This document shows positions 9,030-16,620 of a DNA stretch of 52,880 nt, piece by piece. Both the position numbers and the translations under genes were made by a program. Every line of letters begins with the position of its first letter. Positions within the stretch are counted from its first letter, which is position 1. The notes beneath the pieces are model-generated. The model saw nothing but the letters and a program-made list of their open reading frames with translations, was not told the DNA's origin and searched no databases. The stretch lies in contig JAQGHR010000023.1 of assembly GCA_028291545.1 (NCBI GenBank), positions 1 to 52,880 on the forward strand, written 5' to 3'. The DNA is from Planctomycetota bacterium. Lineage in GTDB: Bacteria > Planctomycetota > Planctomycetia > Isosphaerales > Isosphaeraceae.

Positions 9030-9177
9030 TGCTTCGGAAGCCCCTTCCGACCTGGCCGAAGTCATCGACGCATGGCGGACGCTGCCCGAGGCCATCCGTC
9101 TGGGCATCATGGCGATGGTGCGGGCGAGTGAAGGAGGGAAAGTCCGGTGAGAGTCGTAAGGGGGCGAGGATGAGCGA

Positions 9178-9420
9178 TCATGCTTCCTTTGCTCGATAAG
9201 CCCGATCGATTTTCTCGTACAAGGCTTTCCAGTCGATCGGCCCGACAAGTTCGGGAGGAATGTATCCGGGCTCGCCCAATCTTGGACCGTAGCTCATAAG
9301 AAGGTTGCGATGGAATCGGATATCGCGCTCAAGGTTCTGCGCGTCGGCCTCCGCCTTGGCAATCCCCCGGACGGAGATCGCCTTTTCGAGCCTGGTGAGT
9401 CTGACGGCAAGAGTGCTCAT
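9178..9420 (-). CDS. Small hypothetical element protein
   Basis: An 80-residue protein, last gene of the minus-strand left-arm run. Its ATG overlaps the TGA of the gene before it (ATGA), so it is probably translationally coupled. The N-terminus (MSTLAVRLTRLEKAI) carries the RLxxLE motif shared with its four upstream neighbours, followed by a helical charged stretch and a short C-terminal segment with a GEPGYIPPEL loop. No known domain. Convergent with the detached int tail. Confidence 0.65.
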   Translation of the reverse strand: MSTLAVRLTRLEKAISVRGIAKAEADAQNLERDIRFHRNLLMSYGPRLGEPGYIPPELVGPIDWKALYEKIDRAYRAKEA

Positions 9421-9836
9421 GGTCGGTGTCTCGGGGGTGGGTCCGTGGGCGTTTCTGTCGTCACCGCCCCGAGTTGTCCAGTTTCATGACCGTAGACAAG
9501 CGTGATGGCGTGCTCGTCCTCCCAATGAAGAATCGTCGGGCTGGCCGGTTCCTTGACCTGATCGGTAACCTTGCCTTCGGTCCGGTTGAGCAGCTCTGTC
9601 ATGAACCGGAAGTCACCCCCGAGGGCTTTCGAGAGAATCACTTCGGCCACAAGCGTAGCGACGGTCCGCCCGTCGCTCGTGGTGGCCGCGAGCAATTCGC
9701 ACAGCTTGGCCGAGACGGATCGTCCCGCATGGCTTTCAACGTCGCGAACGTCGTCCGCTGTCACGTCAATGATGGTCGGCACTCTCGCCAGTGATGCCTT
9801 CTCGATCATCTTGAGCCGAACGAGTACATTGCCCAT
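9417..9836 (-). CDS. Hypothetical element protein
   Basis: A 139-residue protein starting at 9836, one base after the TAA of the upstream gene, with GGAGGG nearby; the longer frame to 9983 overlaps that gene and is not credible. The N-terminus (MGNVLVRLKMIEKAS) has the shared RLxxIE motif. Residues ~75-95 (ILSKALGGDFRFMTELLNRT) resemble the helical block before the conserved Arg of small DUF5681-like phage or satellite proteins, but I do not claim that family. The C-terminal third is Thr/Pro-rich. Function unknown. Confidence 0.65.
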   Translation of the reverse strand: MGNVLVRLKMIEKASLARVPTIIDVTADDVRDVESHAGRSVSAKLCELLAATTSDGRTVATLVAEVILSKALGGDFRFMTELLNRTEGKVTDQVKEPASPTILHWEDEHAITLVYGHETGQLGAVTTETPTDPPPRHRP

Positions 9837-9837
9837 C

Positions 9838-10146
9838 TTATGACGCCCTCCACTCGGCCGGATAGTGAATCTCGATCGTCTGTCGAGCAGACCTGGCGAG
9901 GGCAACCAATCGGTCATGATCGGGACCGGGAGGCACGAGGGATTCGAGGCTCGCGACAAGGTTCCCATCGGCGTCGAGGGCATCGAGGGGGTAGTAGAGA
10001 TTCATCGTCCCGGCGTTGACCATCGAGCATCGAGGCACGCCCGGCCGGATGCTGGAGTCTGGCGTCAGGATCAGGAATCCGATCCCATCGTGTTTGGGGG
10101 GGCGGATCGTCCGTTCGATGGCCCTCAATCGGGTGGAAATCGACAC
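9838..10146 (-). CDS. Hypothetical element protein with GTG start
   Basis: A 102-residue protein. I place the start at the GTG at 10146, which shares a base with the upstream TAG (TAGTG) and has GGAGGG six bases before it; earlier starts would overlap the upstream gene by 70 bases. The N-terminus (MSISTRLRAIERTIRP) shows the common RLxxIE motif. A beta-rich core follows (GIGFLILTPDSS ... NAGTMNLYYPLDAL) and a helical end. No recognised domain; probably cytoplasmic. Confidence 0.65.
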   Translation of the reverse strand: MSISTRLRAIERTIRPPKHDGIGFLILTPDSSIRPGVPRCSMVNAGTMNLYYPLDALDADGNLVASLESLVPPGPDHDRLVALARSARQTIEIHYPAEWRAS

Positions 10147-10805
10147 TAGCTCGCCCTCCGCGAGAGACGACCATCGGTGTTGTGCCACTGTCGGACGGCA
10201 TCCCCCGGTGACCACCTGAGATTGCGGATCTTGTCATCGACCATCGCCAAGGCATCGCCCATCGCGGAAACGATCCGATCGTTCAGACCCTTTCCTTGCC
10301 AGTCGGGATCGACCATCTCGGCCGCCCGGATCGCGACGGAGCGGAAGCCCGACTCCAGTTCCTCGGCAAGATCCTCCGCCACCTCACGGCCCGCCATGCT
10401 GGGCAACGCGGGCACGATCGCGAGCCGTGGGGGCTTGGGGCCGAAGGCATACCGGATGGCGCTCGCCCTCGCATCCTGGTAGCTCGCCGCGAAATTCTCG
10501 TACTTCCATCGATTCACGGCGAATTCCGTGTTGCCCCCCTGGTGTAGCAGTTCGTCAATCCTCGCCAACGCCTCGGTTACGGCCACCGTCGCGGGCGATG
10601 ATTCGCTATAGTCGTCTCGCCAGCCGCCCACGGCATCCACCGCGAGCTTGACCACCCCGAATAGCGCCCGCTCCAAGTCTGGCGGATGAATCGTCCGCCC
10701 CTCGTAAAATGTCAGGAAGTCGATCCATGACGGCTTCGGTTCCGGCTTGATCTCCCGGACGGCCAGCGCCTCGGCCTGCTTCAATCTCGATCGAAGATTT
10801 GCCAC
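10146..10805 (-). CDS. Hypothetical element protein
   Basis: A 219-residue mostly helical protein beginning MANLRSRLKQAEALAVRE, again with the RLxxxE motif. The middle is rich in Ala, Asp and Glu with a conserved-looking Trp/Tyr patch (NRWKYENFAASYQDARASAI). No membrane segment or catalytic signature is seen. It overlaps the next gene by one base and follows the frameshifted gene at 10825 by 19 bases, so all belong to one transcript. Function unknown. Confidence 0.7.
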   Translation of the reverse strand: MANLRSRLKQAEALAVREIKPEPKPSWIDFLTFYEGRTIHPPDLERALFGVVKLAVDAVGGWRDDYSESSPATVAVTEALARIDELLHQGGNTEFAVNRWKYENFAASYQDARASAIRYAFGPKPPRLAIVPALPSMAGREVAEDLAEELESGFRSVAIRAAEMVDPDWQGKGLNDRIVSAMGDALAMVDDKIRNLRWSPGDAVRQWHNTDGRLSRRAS

Positions 10806-10824
10806 GGAGGCCCGCCCTTCAGAG

Positions 10825-11114
10825 TCATTCGGGGTCGAGCCGGATGTAGACCTTCGCCGCCCTGGTCGTGCTCGTCATCGCCGTTAGGATCGGACCGGAA
10901 GGGACGGCCGCCAGTCCCTCCGCCATCGCGGACGCCTCCGTCTCGACGGACGCGGTCGGGATCAACACCGTGAGAAGGCGGCCCGATCGCACCACCCGAG
11001 GACCGGACCCGGCCGAGCGTCTTCGGCAACAAGAAACACCGCGTCGAGCGGATCGGCCACCGGCCCCGCCTGGTGCGCCTCGGCCGCTCTCAGTCGCCCC
11101 CGGAAGTCGGTCAT
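10825..11114 (-). pseudogene. Frameshifted small element gene
   Basis: An ATG at 11114, 8 bases after the stop of the HTH gene, opens a frame starting MTDFRGRLRAAEAHQ (with the shared RLxxxE motif). It shows G/C-ending codons up to about base 10990 and then stops at 10962. From that point the plus-one frame takes over with equally strong G/C-ending codons (VRSGRLLTVLIPTASVETEA ... AAKVYIRLDPE) and ends at 10825. A one-base indel near 10985-11003 joins the two into one ~95-residue protein. It could be a true mutation, programmed frameshifting or a sequencing error. Confidence 0.5.
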
Positions 11115-11122
11115 CTGTCCGC

Positions 11123-11494
11123 CTATTTCTGTTGTTGCTCGATCGCCAGCATTCGCTCGTCAAGCTCGACGTGCTCTCGCATCCTCACGGCCCCGTCGAG
11201 GATCGCCGTGGCGGCTCGTAGGCGGACCGTGGCGGACTCATCCTTGAGGAGCTTGACCAGTTCGCCTACCGCCGCGTTGGTGGCCTGAGAGAGCCGCCCG
11301 ACGGCCCGGTTGAGGATACGCCCTCGGAGTTCCGCCACGAACGCCCGATAGTCCTTGTCCGCGAGCCAGTCGTGAGCCGTCCGCTCACCCACTTCGGACG
11401 CCTTGGCCGCGCCCTTGATCGACCGGCCCGCCGCGAGCAAGAGAGCGACCCGCTCTTGTTTCGCGTTCCAGGTTGCGGTGAGTTGCGGATTCAT
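11123..11494 (-). CDS. HTH protein, small-terminase-like
   Basis: A 123-residue protein; the ATG at 11494 is chosen because similarity starts there (MNPQLTATWNAKQERVALLL), while the frame continues unsupported to 11863. Residues ~16-45 form a helix-turn-helix (AGRSIKGAAKASEVGERTAHDW) like those of phage terminase small subunits and related element proteins. The C-terminal half is a long helix with a repeat-like ATVRLRAATAILDGAVRMRE. In a satellite-type element such a protein could recognise the packaging site or act as a regulator. Both roles are inference. It leads the run of RLxxxE genes. Confidence 0.65.
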   Translation of the reverse strand: MNPQLTATWNAKQERVALLLAAGRSIKGAAKASEVGERTAHDWLADKDYRAFVAELRGRILNRAVGRLSQATNAAVGELVKLLKDESATVRLRAATAILDGAVRMREHVELDERMLAIEQQQK

Positions 11495-11522
11495 GCGGAT
11501 TCCCCTGAGTTGACACCCCTCG

Positions 11523-11762
11523 TCATTCGGTCTGAGCGGTCCCCTTGGCCCCTTCGCGGACCGTCCGTTCAAAGTCGCGATCGACCACCGCCCGGACGGA
11601 TTCCGAGAGATACTCCGCCAGAGAGAGCCCCCGGATCTCGGCCACATAGCGACCGCGAGCGACGATGGCGCGATCCATCTTGACCGCCACGTCATCCCGC
11701 CCCGAGGTGGGCCGCCCCGCCCCCGAACGTGGCCCCCCGTGACTCGCTTTCTTGGACGCCAT
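11523..11762 (-). CDS. Ribbon-helix-helix-like small DNA-binding protein
   Basis: A 79-residue protein from the ATG at 11762, preceded by GAGGATC. A basic Gly/Arg-rich start (GGPRSGAGRPTSGRDDVAVK) is followed by a short strand and two helices (VKMDRAIVARGRYVAEIRGL SLAEYLSES), the layout of CopG/Arc-type ribbon-helix-helix proteins. These bind operators as dimers, so it may regulate the minus-strand left arm that it heads. Only 28 bases separate it from the HTH gene. No toxin partner is next to it, so a role as antitoxin is less likely. Confidence 0.65.
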   Translation of the reverse strand: MASKKASHGGPRSGAGRPTSGRDDVAVKMDRAIVARGRYVAEIRGLSLAEYLSESVRAVVDRDFERTVREGAKGTAQTE

Positions 11763-12026
11763 GCGATCCTCAACGACGTAGGGAAGGGATGGCCCCACGA
11801 CACGAGACGACGCATCCGAGGCCGCCACGGCAGACGCCGCGAGCTAGGGAAGTCTACGGGCATCGGAAACCAAAATCAAGAAATCAAATTCGGCATCCTG
11901 ATCTAAGTTACGTTTATTGCATAATCAAGATATCGAGGGCAACGGGCCTGTGGCGAAACGAAAGCAGGCCGGGAGGCTAGTGCCCTCTCGACGCGCGAAG
12001 GCAACGGCTAACAGGGAGCCATCGCC
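11763..12026. promoter_or_regulatory. AT-rich divergent control region
   Basis: About 260 bases between divergent starts at 11762 (minus) and 12027 (plus). Bases 11870-11935 are far more AT-rich than the surroundings and contain AATCAAG twice plus AATCAAA. On the minus strand TTGATT, 17 bases, then TAGATC is a possible promoter for the RHH gene. No coding frame is supported. Confidence 0.4.
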
Positions 12027-12281
12027 ATGACCGCTCTCTTCGACAGCAAGCCCCGCGTCAAGTCGGCCCGCAAGCCCTTCGGTTATGGGCTTGGACGCAA
12101 TCAGGCCGAGCGGCTTCCCAAAGGCCCGAACGTCGAAGACGCCGCATGGGCCGCTTACGAGCTGAACAAGGCGTGCCGAGATTACGCCGTCGTGTCGACC
12201 GCCGAGGATCGCCATTTCGACCGCATGGCCGAGGACTCGGCCGCGATGGAACGGGCCGAACGTGGTATCCGTGCATTTTGA
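12027..12281 (+). CDS. Small hypothetical element protein
   Basis: An 84-residue protein with AGGGAG nine bases before the ATG. It starts basic (MTALFDSKPRVKSARKPFGY) with a glycine turn, then becomes helical and acidic (NVEDAAWAAYELNKACRDYA ... RHFDRMAEDSAAMERAERGI). No known domain. It stands alone on the plus strand between the divergent control region and the toxin gene, and may be an anti-host or regulatory accessory protein of the element, which is only a guess. Confidence 0.6.
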   Translation: MTALFDSKPRVKSARKPFGYGLGRNQAERLPKGPNVEDAAWAAYELNKACRDYAVVSTAEDRHFDRMAEDSAAMERAERGIRAF

Positions 12282-12327
12282 CTTGCGAGTGGCTCCCGGA
12301 ACCGGTCCGGGAGCCTTTTCGCAAGGG

Positions 12328-12765
12328 CTACTTGCCTGGATAAAGCAGATGACCCGGATCGAACCAGACTACGAAAAATGTGTTTTCTATCACGAATCCA
12401 TGAACGCGGCCGTATTCGTTACGAGTTATTGCAAACTGCCAGGCTGACCCATCAAAAATTTCGCATTGCGGAATACCAAAGCCATTTGTTGAAACGCTTT
12501 TCCTTTCAAAATCAATTTGATGAAATCGAATAACTGCGTCTGGTTTGTTCTTCTGAAGGGATTCCATCGTAAGCCCGCATAGATCCTTCATTCGGGCAAG
12601 AGTTGCTCGAAAATACTGCGCCTCACAATCGTTGGCATGATAATCCGTGTGGTCAGGCTGAAGGTATTTGAATGAGAATGTGACAAGGCCGGTTGGCACG
12701 AGGTCGCCAGCCTTTATCCTACTCCCTCCGGTTGGCGAGTTTCCTGCCTGGATACGTCTGCTCAC
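12328..12765 (-). CDS. Putative toxin of a Panacea toxin-antitoxin pair
   Basis: A 145-residue protein. The best start is the GTG at 12765, two bases after the antitoxin stop and preceded by AGGGG. It lies directly downstream of a Panacea-domain antitoxin gene, the order reported for PanAT systems, in which one antitoxin fold pairs with many toxin folds. The sequence is small and basic-aromatic; the C-terminal part (GRVHGFVIENTFFVVWFDPG HLLYP) is a strand pair with a DPGH turn as in some RelE-like or nuclease-like toxins. I cannot name the family. The AT-richer composition here and the context suggest recent acquisition. Toxicity is inferred. Confidence 0.6.
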   Translation of the reverse strand: MSRRIQAGNSPTGGSRIKAGDLVPTGLVTFSFKYLQPDHTDYHANDCEAQYFRATLARMKDLCGLTMESLQKNKPDAVIRFHQIDFERKSVSTNGFGIPQCEIFDGSAWQFAITRNEYGRVHGFVIENTFFVVWFDPGHLLYPGK

Positions 12766-12767
12766 AG

Positions 12768-13235
12768 CTAGACCCCTGGAGAGACGCGAGCCCTGAAATG
12801 CTCTCGCATCAATCCTTCGTCGATCACGGTAGATGAGAGAGCGTCGATCGGGAGGTCGCCACGGGCGGTCAGCCAAGGGCTTTCGCGGTGAGTCATTCGC
12901 TCTAGTTGGTAAGCATCCAGGTGAAGATATTCTCCGGTCAGTTCTTCCAAGAACTCGACGATTTCCGCCGGGAATGTGGGCTTATCGACTTCCTCGTCGA
13001 TATTCCTCCATGAGTATTTTTTGAATTCATGGTAGAGGGCGGGGATCACTGGCCCATGCACCCACGCCTCGAATTTGTCTGGGAACAATGGGGCTTGATA
13101 AATCCCAAGATGCCAGCCCTGCGAGTAATAGAGGAGCTTTTGAAGTTTCAGGTTGCTGAGAAATGAACCATGTTCGTGTGCGACCGCAAGTAGATACCGC
13201 GCTACGTGGCGAGCGGTAATATCTTGGGGAATCAT
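12768..13235 (-). CDS. Panacea (DUF4065) domain antitoxin
   Basis: A 155-residue protein with a GGGGG stretch before its ATG. Residues 26-72 carry the diagnostic Panacea/DUF4065 signature: LSNLKLQKLLYYSQGWHL, then YQAPLFPDKFEAWVHGPV and PALYHEFK. Proteins of this type (SocA, GepA, PanA) neutralise diverse toxins directly. The C-terminal part (LEELTGEYLHLDAYQLERMT HRESPW) matches the usual helical end of the domain. It is first in a two-gene unit with the toxin gene. The AT-rich 300-base region upstream should hold an autoregulated promoter. Confidence 0.85.
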   Translation of the reverse strand: MIPQDITARHVARYLLAVAHEHGSFLSNLKLQKLLYYSQGWHLGIYQAPLFPDKFEAWVHGPVIPALYHEFKKYSWRNIDEEVDKPTFPAEIVEFLEELTGEYLHLDAYQLERMTHRESPWLTARGDLPIDALSSTVIDEGLMREHFRARVSPGV

Positions 13236-13543
13236 GGATTGCCCCCGATGGCCGATTCGAATAACCGAGAATTTCGCAGTGTACGCCTGTAAATCAACAA
13301 CCCGACTACAAACACTATGTCATTATCTGCGAAAAGGCAAGACGCTAACTGCGTTTTTTGAATATTTTGTCGTTTTTCACACATTTTGTTGGGTTTCATC
13401 CGCACATTCTGCGCCGATAATTTCGGTGAGACACCACCTCTCAAATGGCTACGTTGGGTAAGACGGGTCGCTTTCCGATACAATCCCGCCAGGTTATAGT
13501 TGGTCCCTTCCGACCACCTCCGCCCGACCGGACCCCAGACGAC
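13236..13543. promoter_or_regulatory. AT-rich divergent region between PanAT and R-M genes
   Basis: This stretch separates the divergent antitoxin and restriction-modification genes. It contains runs such as GCGTTTTTTGAATATTTTGTC and is clearly AT-richer than the flanking host-like DNA. An 83-residue minus-strand frame crosses it but has no support. It probably carries both promoters; I cannot place them firmly. Confidence 0.4.
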
Positions 13544-13635
13544 ATGGACGCCCCCGCTTCGTCGAGAAGTGGAAGAGGTCGAGGCGGACCGAGAAATCGG
13601 CTGCGCAAGAGCACTTCCTTGATTTATGCGAAGTC
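13544..13635 (+). pseudogene. Out-of-frame 5' end of the MmeI-like gene
   Basis: Immediately before the long restriction-modification frame, the same frame reads FVEKWKRSRRTEKSAAQEHF followed by LDLCEVV, which is the conserved N-terminus of MmeI-type enzymes (FVEKWK...E.SAAQEHF.DLCE). It contains no ATG, GTG or TTG. The only plausible ATG (13544, reading MDAP) is in the next frame and is separated by a run of five C. One extra C there would give MDAPRFVEKWK and a ~982-residue protein. Confidence 0.6.
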
Positions 13636-16491
13636 GTGGCGCATTCGAAGCCGGGGGACATAGATTCGCAGGGCCTTGACTTCACGCTTGAGCGGAAAGT
13701 AACGAAACCGGGGGGCAAGAGGGGGTACGCGGACGCCTTCAAAGCAGGATTCTTCGTGTGGGAATACAAGACGCGGGGGGAAGACCTGGAGGCCGCGTTC
13801 ACGCAACTGTTGCAATATAGCGGAGACCTCGGGAACCCGCCGCTCTTCGTCGTGTCGGACATGGACAAGATCGAGATCAGGACGCATTTCACGGGCTTCC
13901 CGACGAAGGCGTATAAATTCGATCTGGCGACCCTGACCGAATCGAAGAACCTGACTCTGCTTCGCAACGTCTTCCACAATTTCGAGGCGCTCCGGCCCGA
14001 GAAGACGATTGAGAAGATCACCGAAGAGGCCGCGAAGGAACTGGCGGAGATCGCGCCGACGATACGTCTACGGCACGACGATCCGACGAAGGTGGCCCAC
14101 TTCCTCGATCGGATGGTCTTCTGTCTGTTCGCGGAAGATGCGGGGTTGCTCCCGAATAGACTTTTTACGCGGATCATTGAGAAGTACGCGACTCGGGACG
14201 CCGCAAAGATCAGCCACGACATCGGCCAATTGTTCAAGGCGATGGCCCACGGAGGGGATGTCTACGGGGAGACGATCCCGCATTTCAACGGCAACCTGTT
14301 CGATGCGAGCGCCCCGCTGACGCTGAACGCCTTCGAGCTAGAGCATATCCATAAGGCCGCCGCCCTCGATTGGTCGGAGATGGACCCTTCCATCTTCGGC
14401 ACGTTATTCGAGCGCGTCATGGACCCGACCCAACGGGCGGAACTCGGGGCGCACTACACGGGCTATACCGATATCAAGACGCTGATCGAACCCGTGGTGA
14501 TGGTCCCGTTACGTCGGGAGTGGGATGCTTGCCGCGCTCGGGTCGAGAGCCTCTTGCCCGATCCGATGGACCTGGCCGACGCGGAGACCGTGTTCCCGGC
14601 TTCAAGCGAGACGGCAAGGGTGGAGGCCAAGGGCCATATTGACGCCTTCCTCGTGAGGCTTCGGAGCGTGCGCGTGCTTGATCCCGCGTGCGGATCGGGA
14701 AATTTCTTATATGTCGTATTACGGATATTGAAAGACCTGGAATACGAAGTCCTCGTTTTCTCGCGACGATTTGACCTCCCCTTGATTTCGCTCGAAGTCG
14801 GCCCGCATCAGCTTTTCGGGATCGAGAAGAACCCATACGCCCACGACCTCGCCCAGATGACGGTGTGGATCGGGTTCCTCCAATGGCACCGCGCCAACGG
14901 CTTTCACTATGAGCGTGTTCCGATCTTGCAATCCCTTGGAACGATCGAGAACAAGGACGCCATTCTCGATTTGACGATGCCTGAATTCCCGGCCGAACCC
15001 GTCTGGCCCGAGGCGGATTTCATCGTGGGGAACCCGCCGTTCCTCGGTGGAAAGAAGATGCGGACGGAACTCGGGGATGAGTACGTCGATCGCTTGTTCG
15101 GCGTCTGGCGGGATCGCGTGAAGTCCGAGGCGGACCTTTGCTGTTACTGGTTTGTGAAAGCACACCGTCAAATCGAGGACGGGAGATGCCGACGCGCGGG
15201 TTTGCTCGCAACGCAAGGCATCCGAGGCGGCGCAAGTCGCGAAACGCTGCGCAAGATCAAGCAGACTGGCGATATTTACTACGCGGAGAGCGATCGGAAC
15301 TGGGTTCTCGACGGGGCGACGGTTCACGTCTCGATGATCGGGTTTGATGACGGCTCCGAGACGGTGAAGGCCCTTGATGGGCAACCCGTCGAGACTATCC
15401 ATAGCAACCTGACCGCGCTGACGGACGTGACGCAAGCGCGGCGACTGGCGGATAATTTGAACATCGCGTTCATGGGCGATACGAAGGGTGGGAAGTTTGA
15501 CATAATCGAGCGGATCGCGGTGAGCTTCATGGATTATCCGAATCCGAACGGACGGCCGAACAGTGACGTACTGATTCCCTGGATCAACGGAATGGACGTG
15601 ACGAGGCGAAACCGGAACGTCTGGATTATTGACTTCGGGGTTGGGACCGATATTCACCAAGCGAGCCTCTATGAGCGTCCGTTTGAGCACGCGCGGAAAA
15701 TAAACCAGAAATCACGCGAGTCTTCCCGTTCGAGGATTAAGGCGTGGTGGCTCCATGAGAGACCACGTGTAGACATGAGAAGAGGAATAAATTCCTTACA
15801 CCGCTTCATTGTGACCGCGACGGTTTCAAAGCATCGTTTATTTGTTTGGATTGAAGCTCCCACGCTACCCGATCATCAGCTAATTGCATTCGCCCGTGCC
15901 GACGACTTCTTTTTCGGGATGTTGCACTCCCGTTTGCACGAGCTATGGGCGCGGTCCCTCGGGACGCAAGTCCGCGAGCGCGAGAGCGGCTTTCGCTATA
16001 CCCCCACGTCTTGTTTTGAAACCTTTCCCTTCGCTGACCCCGGTCACGCTGAATACGACGCGATCGCTCTGGCCGCGCAGCGTCTCGACAACTTTCGATC
16101 GAACTGGCTCAACCCGCCCGAGTGGAACAAGACCGAGATCCTCGAATTCCCCGGTTCGGTCGATGGCCCGTGGGCGCGGTACGTCACAGATCCCGATTCC
16201 CGAGGCATGGGAACCGTCCGCTATCCCCGCCTAATTCCGAGAGACGCCAATGCTCTCGACCTCGCCAAGCGGACGCTGACGAACCTCTACAATGCCCGCC
16301 CGAGCTGGCTTGACCTCGCCCATCGCGAACTCGACGAGGCCGTCTTCGCCGCCTACGGCTGGTCCCCGTCGATGACAGATGACGAGATCCTCGCGGCCCT
16401 GCTTGAATTGAACCTAGAACGATCGGCGAACGGCGAAGCCCCCCCGGCCCCCGCCGACTCCGAGGCGGATTCCGATGGGGACGACCCTTGA
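13636..16491 (+). CDS. MmeI-like type IIL/IIG restriction-modification enzyme
   Basis: The frame has 951 codons from its first in-frame start (GTG). An N-terminal nuclease motif D33-x9-E43-x-K45 (in YADAFKAGFFVWEYK) has the spacing of the MmeI active site. A helical spacer with GNLFDAS and LGAHYTGYTDIKTLIEP follows. The N6-adenine methyltransferase core has motif I DPACGSGNF (near 349) and motif IV NPPF (near 466), and the C-terminal ~350 residues hold the target recognition domain and end domain. Such single-chain enzymes cut a fixed distance from the site and methylate one strand. Upstream codons in the same frame encode the conserved N-terminal helix but are cut off by a frameshift at 13551-13557, so activity is uncertain. 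It is divergent from PanAT: together they form the defence cargo. Confidence 0.85.
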   Translation: MAHSKPGDIDSQGLDFTLERKVTKPGGKRGYADAFKAGFFVWEYKTRGEDLEAAFTQLLQYSGDLGNPPLFVVSDMDKIEIRTHFTGFPTKAYKFDLATLTESKNLTLLRNVFHNFEALRPEKTIEKITEEAAKELAEIAPTIRLRHDDPTKVAHFLDRMVFCLFAEDAGLLPNRLFTRIIEKYATRDAAKISHDIGQLFKAMAHGGDVYGETIPHFNGNLFDASAPLTLNAFELEHIHKAAALDWSEMDPSIFGTLFERVMDPTQRAELGAHYTGYTDIKTLIEPVVMVPLRREWDACRARVESLLPDPMDLADAETVFPASSETARVEAKGHIDAFLVRLRSVRVLDPACGSGNFLYVVLRILKDLEYEVLVFSRRFDLPLISLEVGPHQLFGIEKNPYAHDLAQMTVWIGFLQWHRANGFHYERVPILQSLGTIENKDAILDLTMPEFPAEPVWPEADFIVGNPPFLGGKKMRTELGDEYVDRLFGVWRDRVKSEADLCCYWFVKAHRQIEDGRCRRAGLLATQGIRGGASRETLRKIKQTGDIYYAESDRNWVLDGATVHVSMIGFDDGSETVKALDGQPVETIHSNLTALTDVTQARRLADNLNIAFMGDTKGGKFDIIERIAVSFMDYPNPNGRPNSDVLIPWINGMDVTRRNRNVWIIDFGVGTDIHQASLYERPFEHARKINQKSRESSRSRIKAWWLHERPRVDMRRGINSLHRFIVTATVSKHRLFVWIEAPTLPDHQLIAFARADDFFFGMLHSRLHELWARSLGTQVRERESGFRYTPTSCFETFPFADPGHAEYDAIALAAQRLDNFRSNWLNPPEWNKTEILEFPGSVDGPWARYVTDPDSRGMGTVRYPRLIPRDANALDLAKRTLTNLYNARPSWLDLAHRELDEAVFAAYGWSPSMTDDEILAALLELNLERSANGEAPPAPADSEADSDGDDP

Positions 16492-16620
16492 AGACGCGAC
16501 CGCAAGAGTCCTTGCGTCTTCAGGCCCGATCAAGCCGAACACTATGGCGACGGAAATCCGGTCGTCGCGACTGAGGGATTGGCCGGGTTTGAAGTCCATT
16601 CAGGCCGATAGGGGTTGCCG

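Larger units (their letters stand above)
8883..9150 (+). pseudogene. Detached 3' end of the integrase gene
   Basis: The plus-strand frame across the left repeat continues to a TGA at 9148-9150 and ends in DLAEVIDAW, LPEAIRLGIMAMVRA and GGKVR. This matches the style of the C-terminal tail common in planctomycete tyrosine recombinases. The phase at the repeat start is the same as in int at the right end, so in the excised circle int would run 22373-23823 and then 8946-9150, giving 551 residues. In the integrated chromosome this piece is cut off from its gene. An ATG at 8842 opens a 102-residue frame over it, but I see no ribosome binding site for it. Confidence 0.7.

Noticed and set aside
8842..9150. 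An independent 102-residue gene at the left end of the element
   Set aside because: Its first part is host and antisense tRNA sequence, and its end matches an integrase tail in the correct phase, so it is better read as the detached int end.
13232..13483. An 83-codon minus-strand frame upstream of the Panacea gene
   Set aside because: It overlaps the antitoxin start, lies in the AT-rich promoter region and has no ribosome binding site or motif.
14719..15690. A 323-codon minus-strand frame inside the MmeI-like gene
   Set aside because: The plus strand carries the methyltransferase motifs in this stretch; the antisense frame has no recognisable domain.
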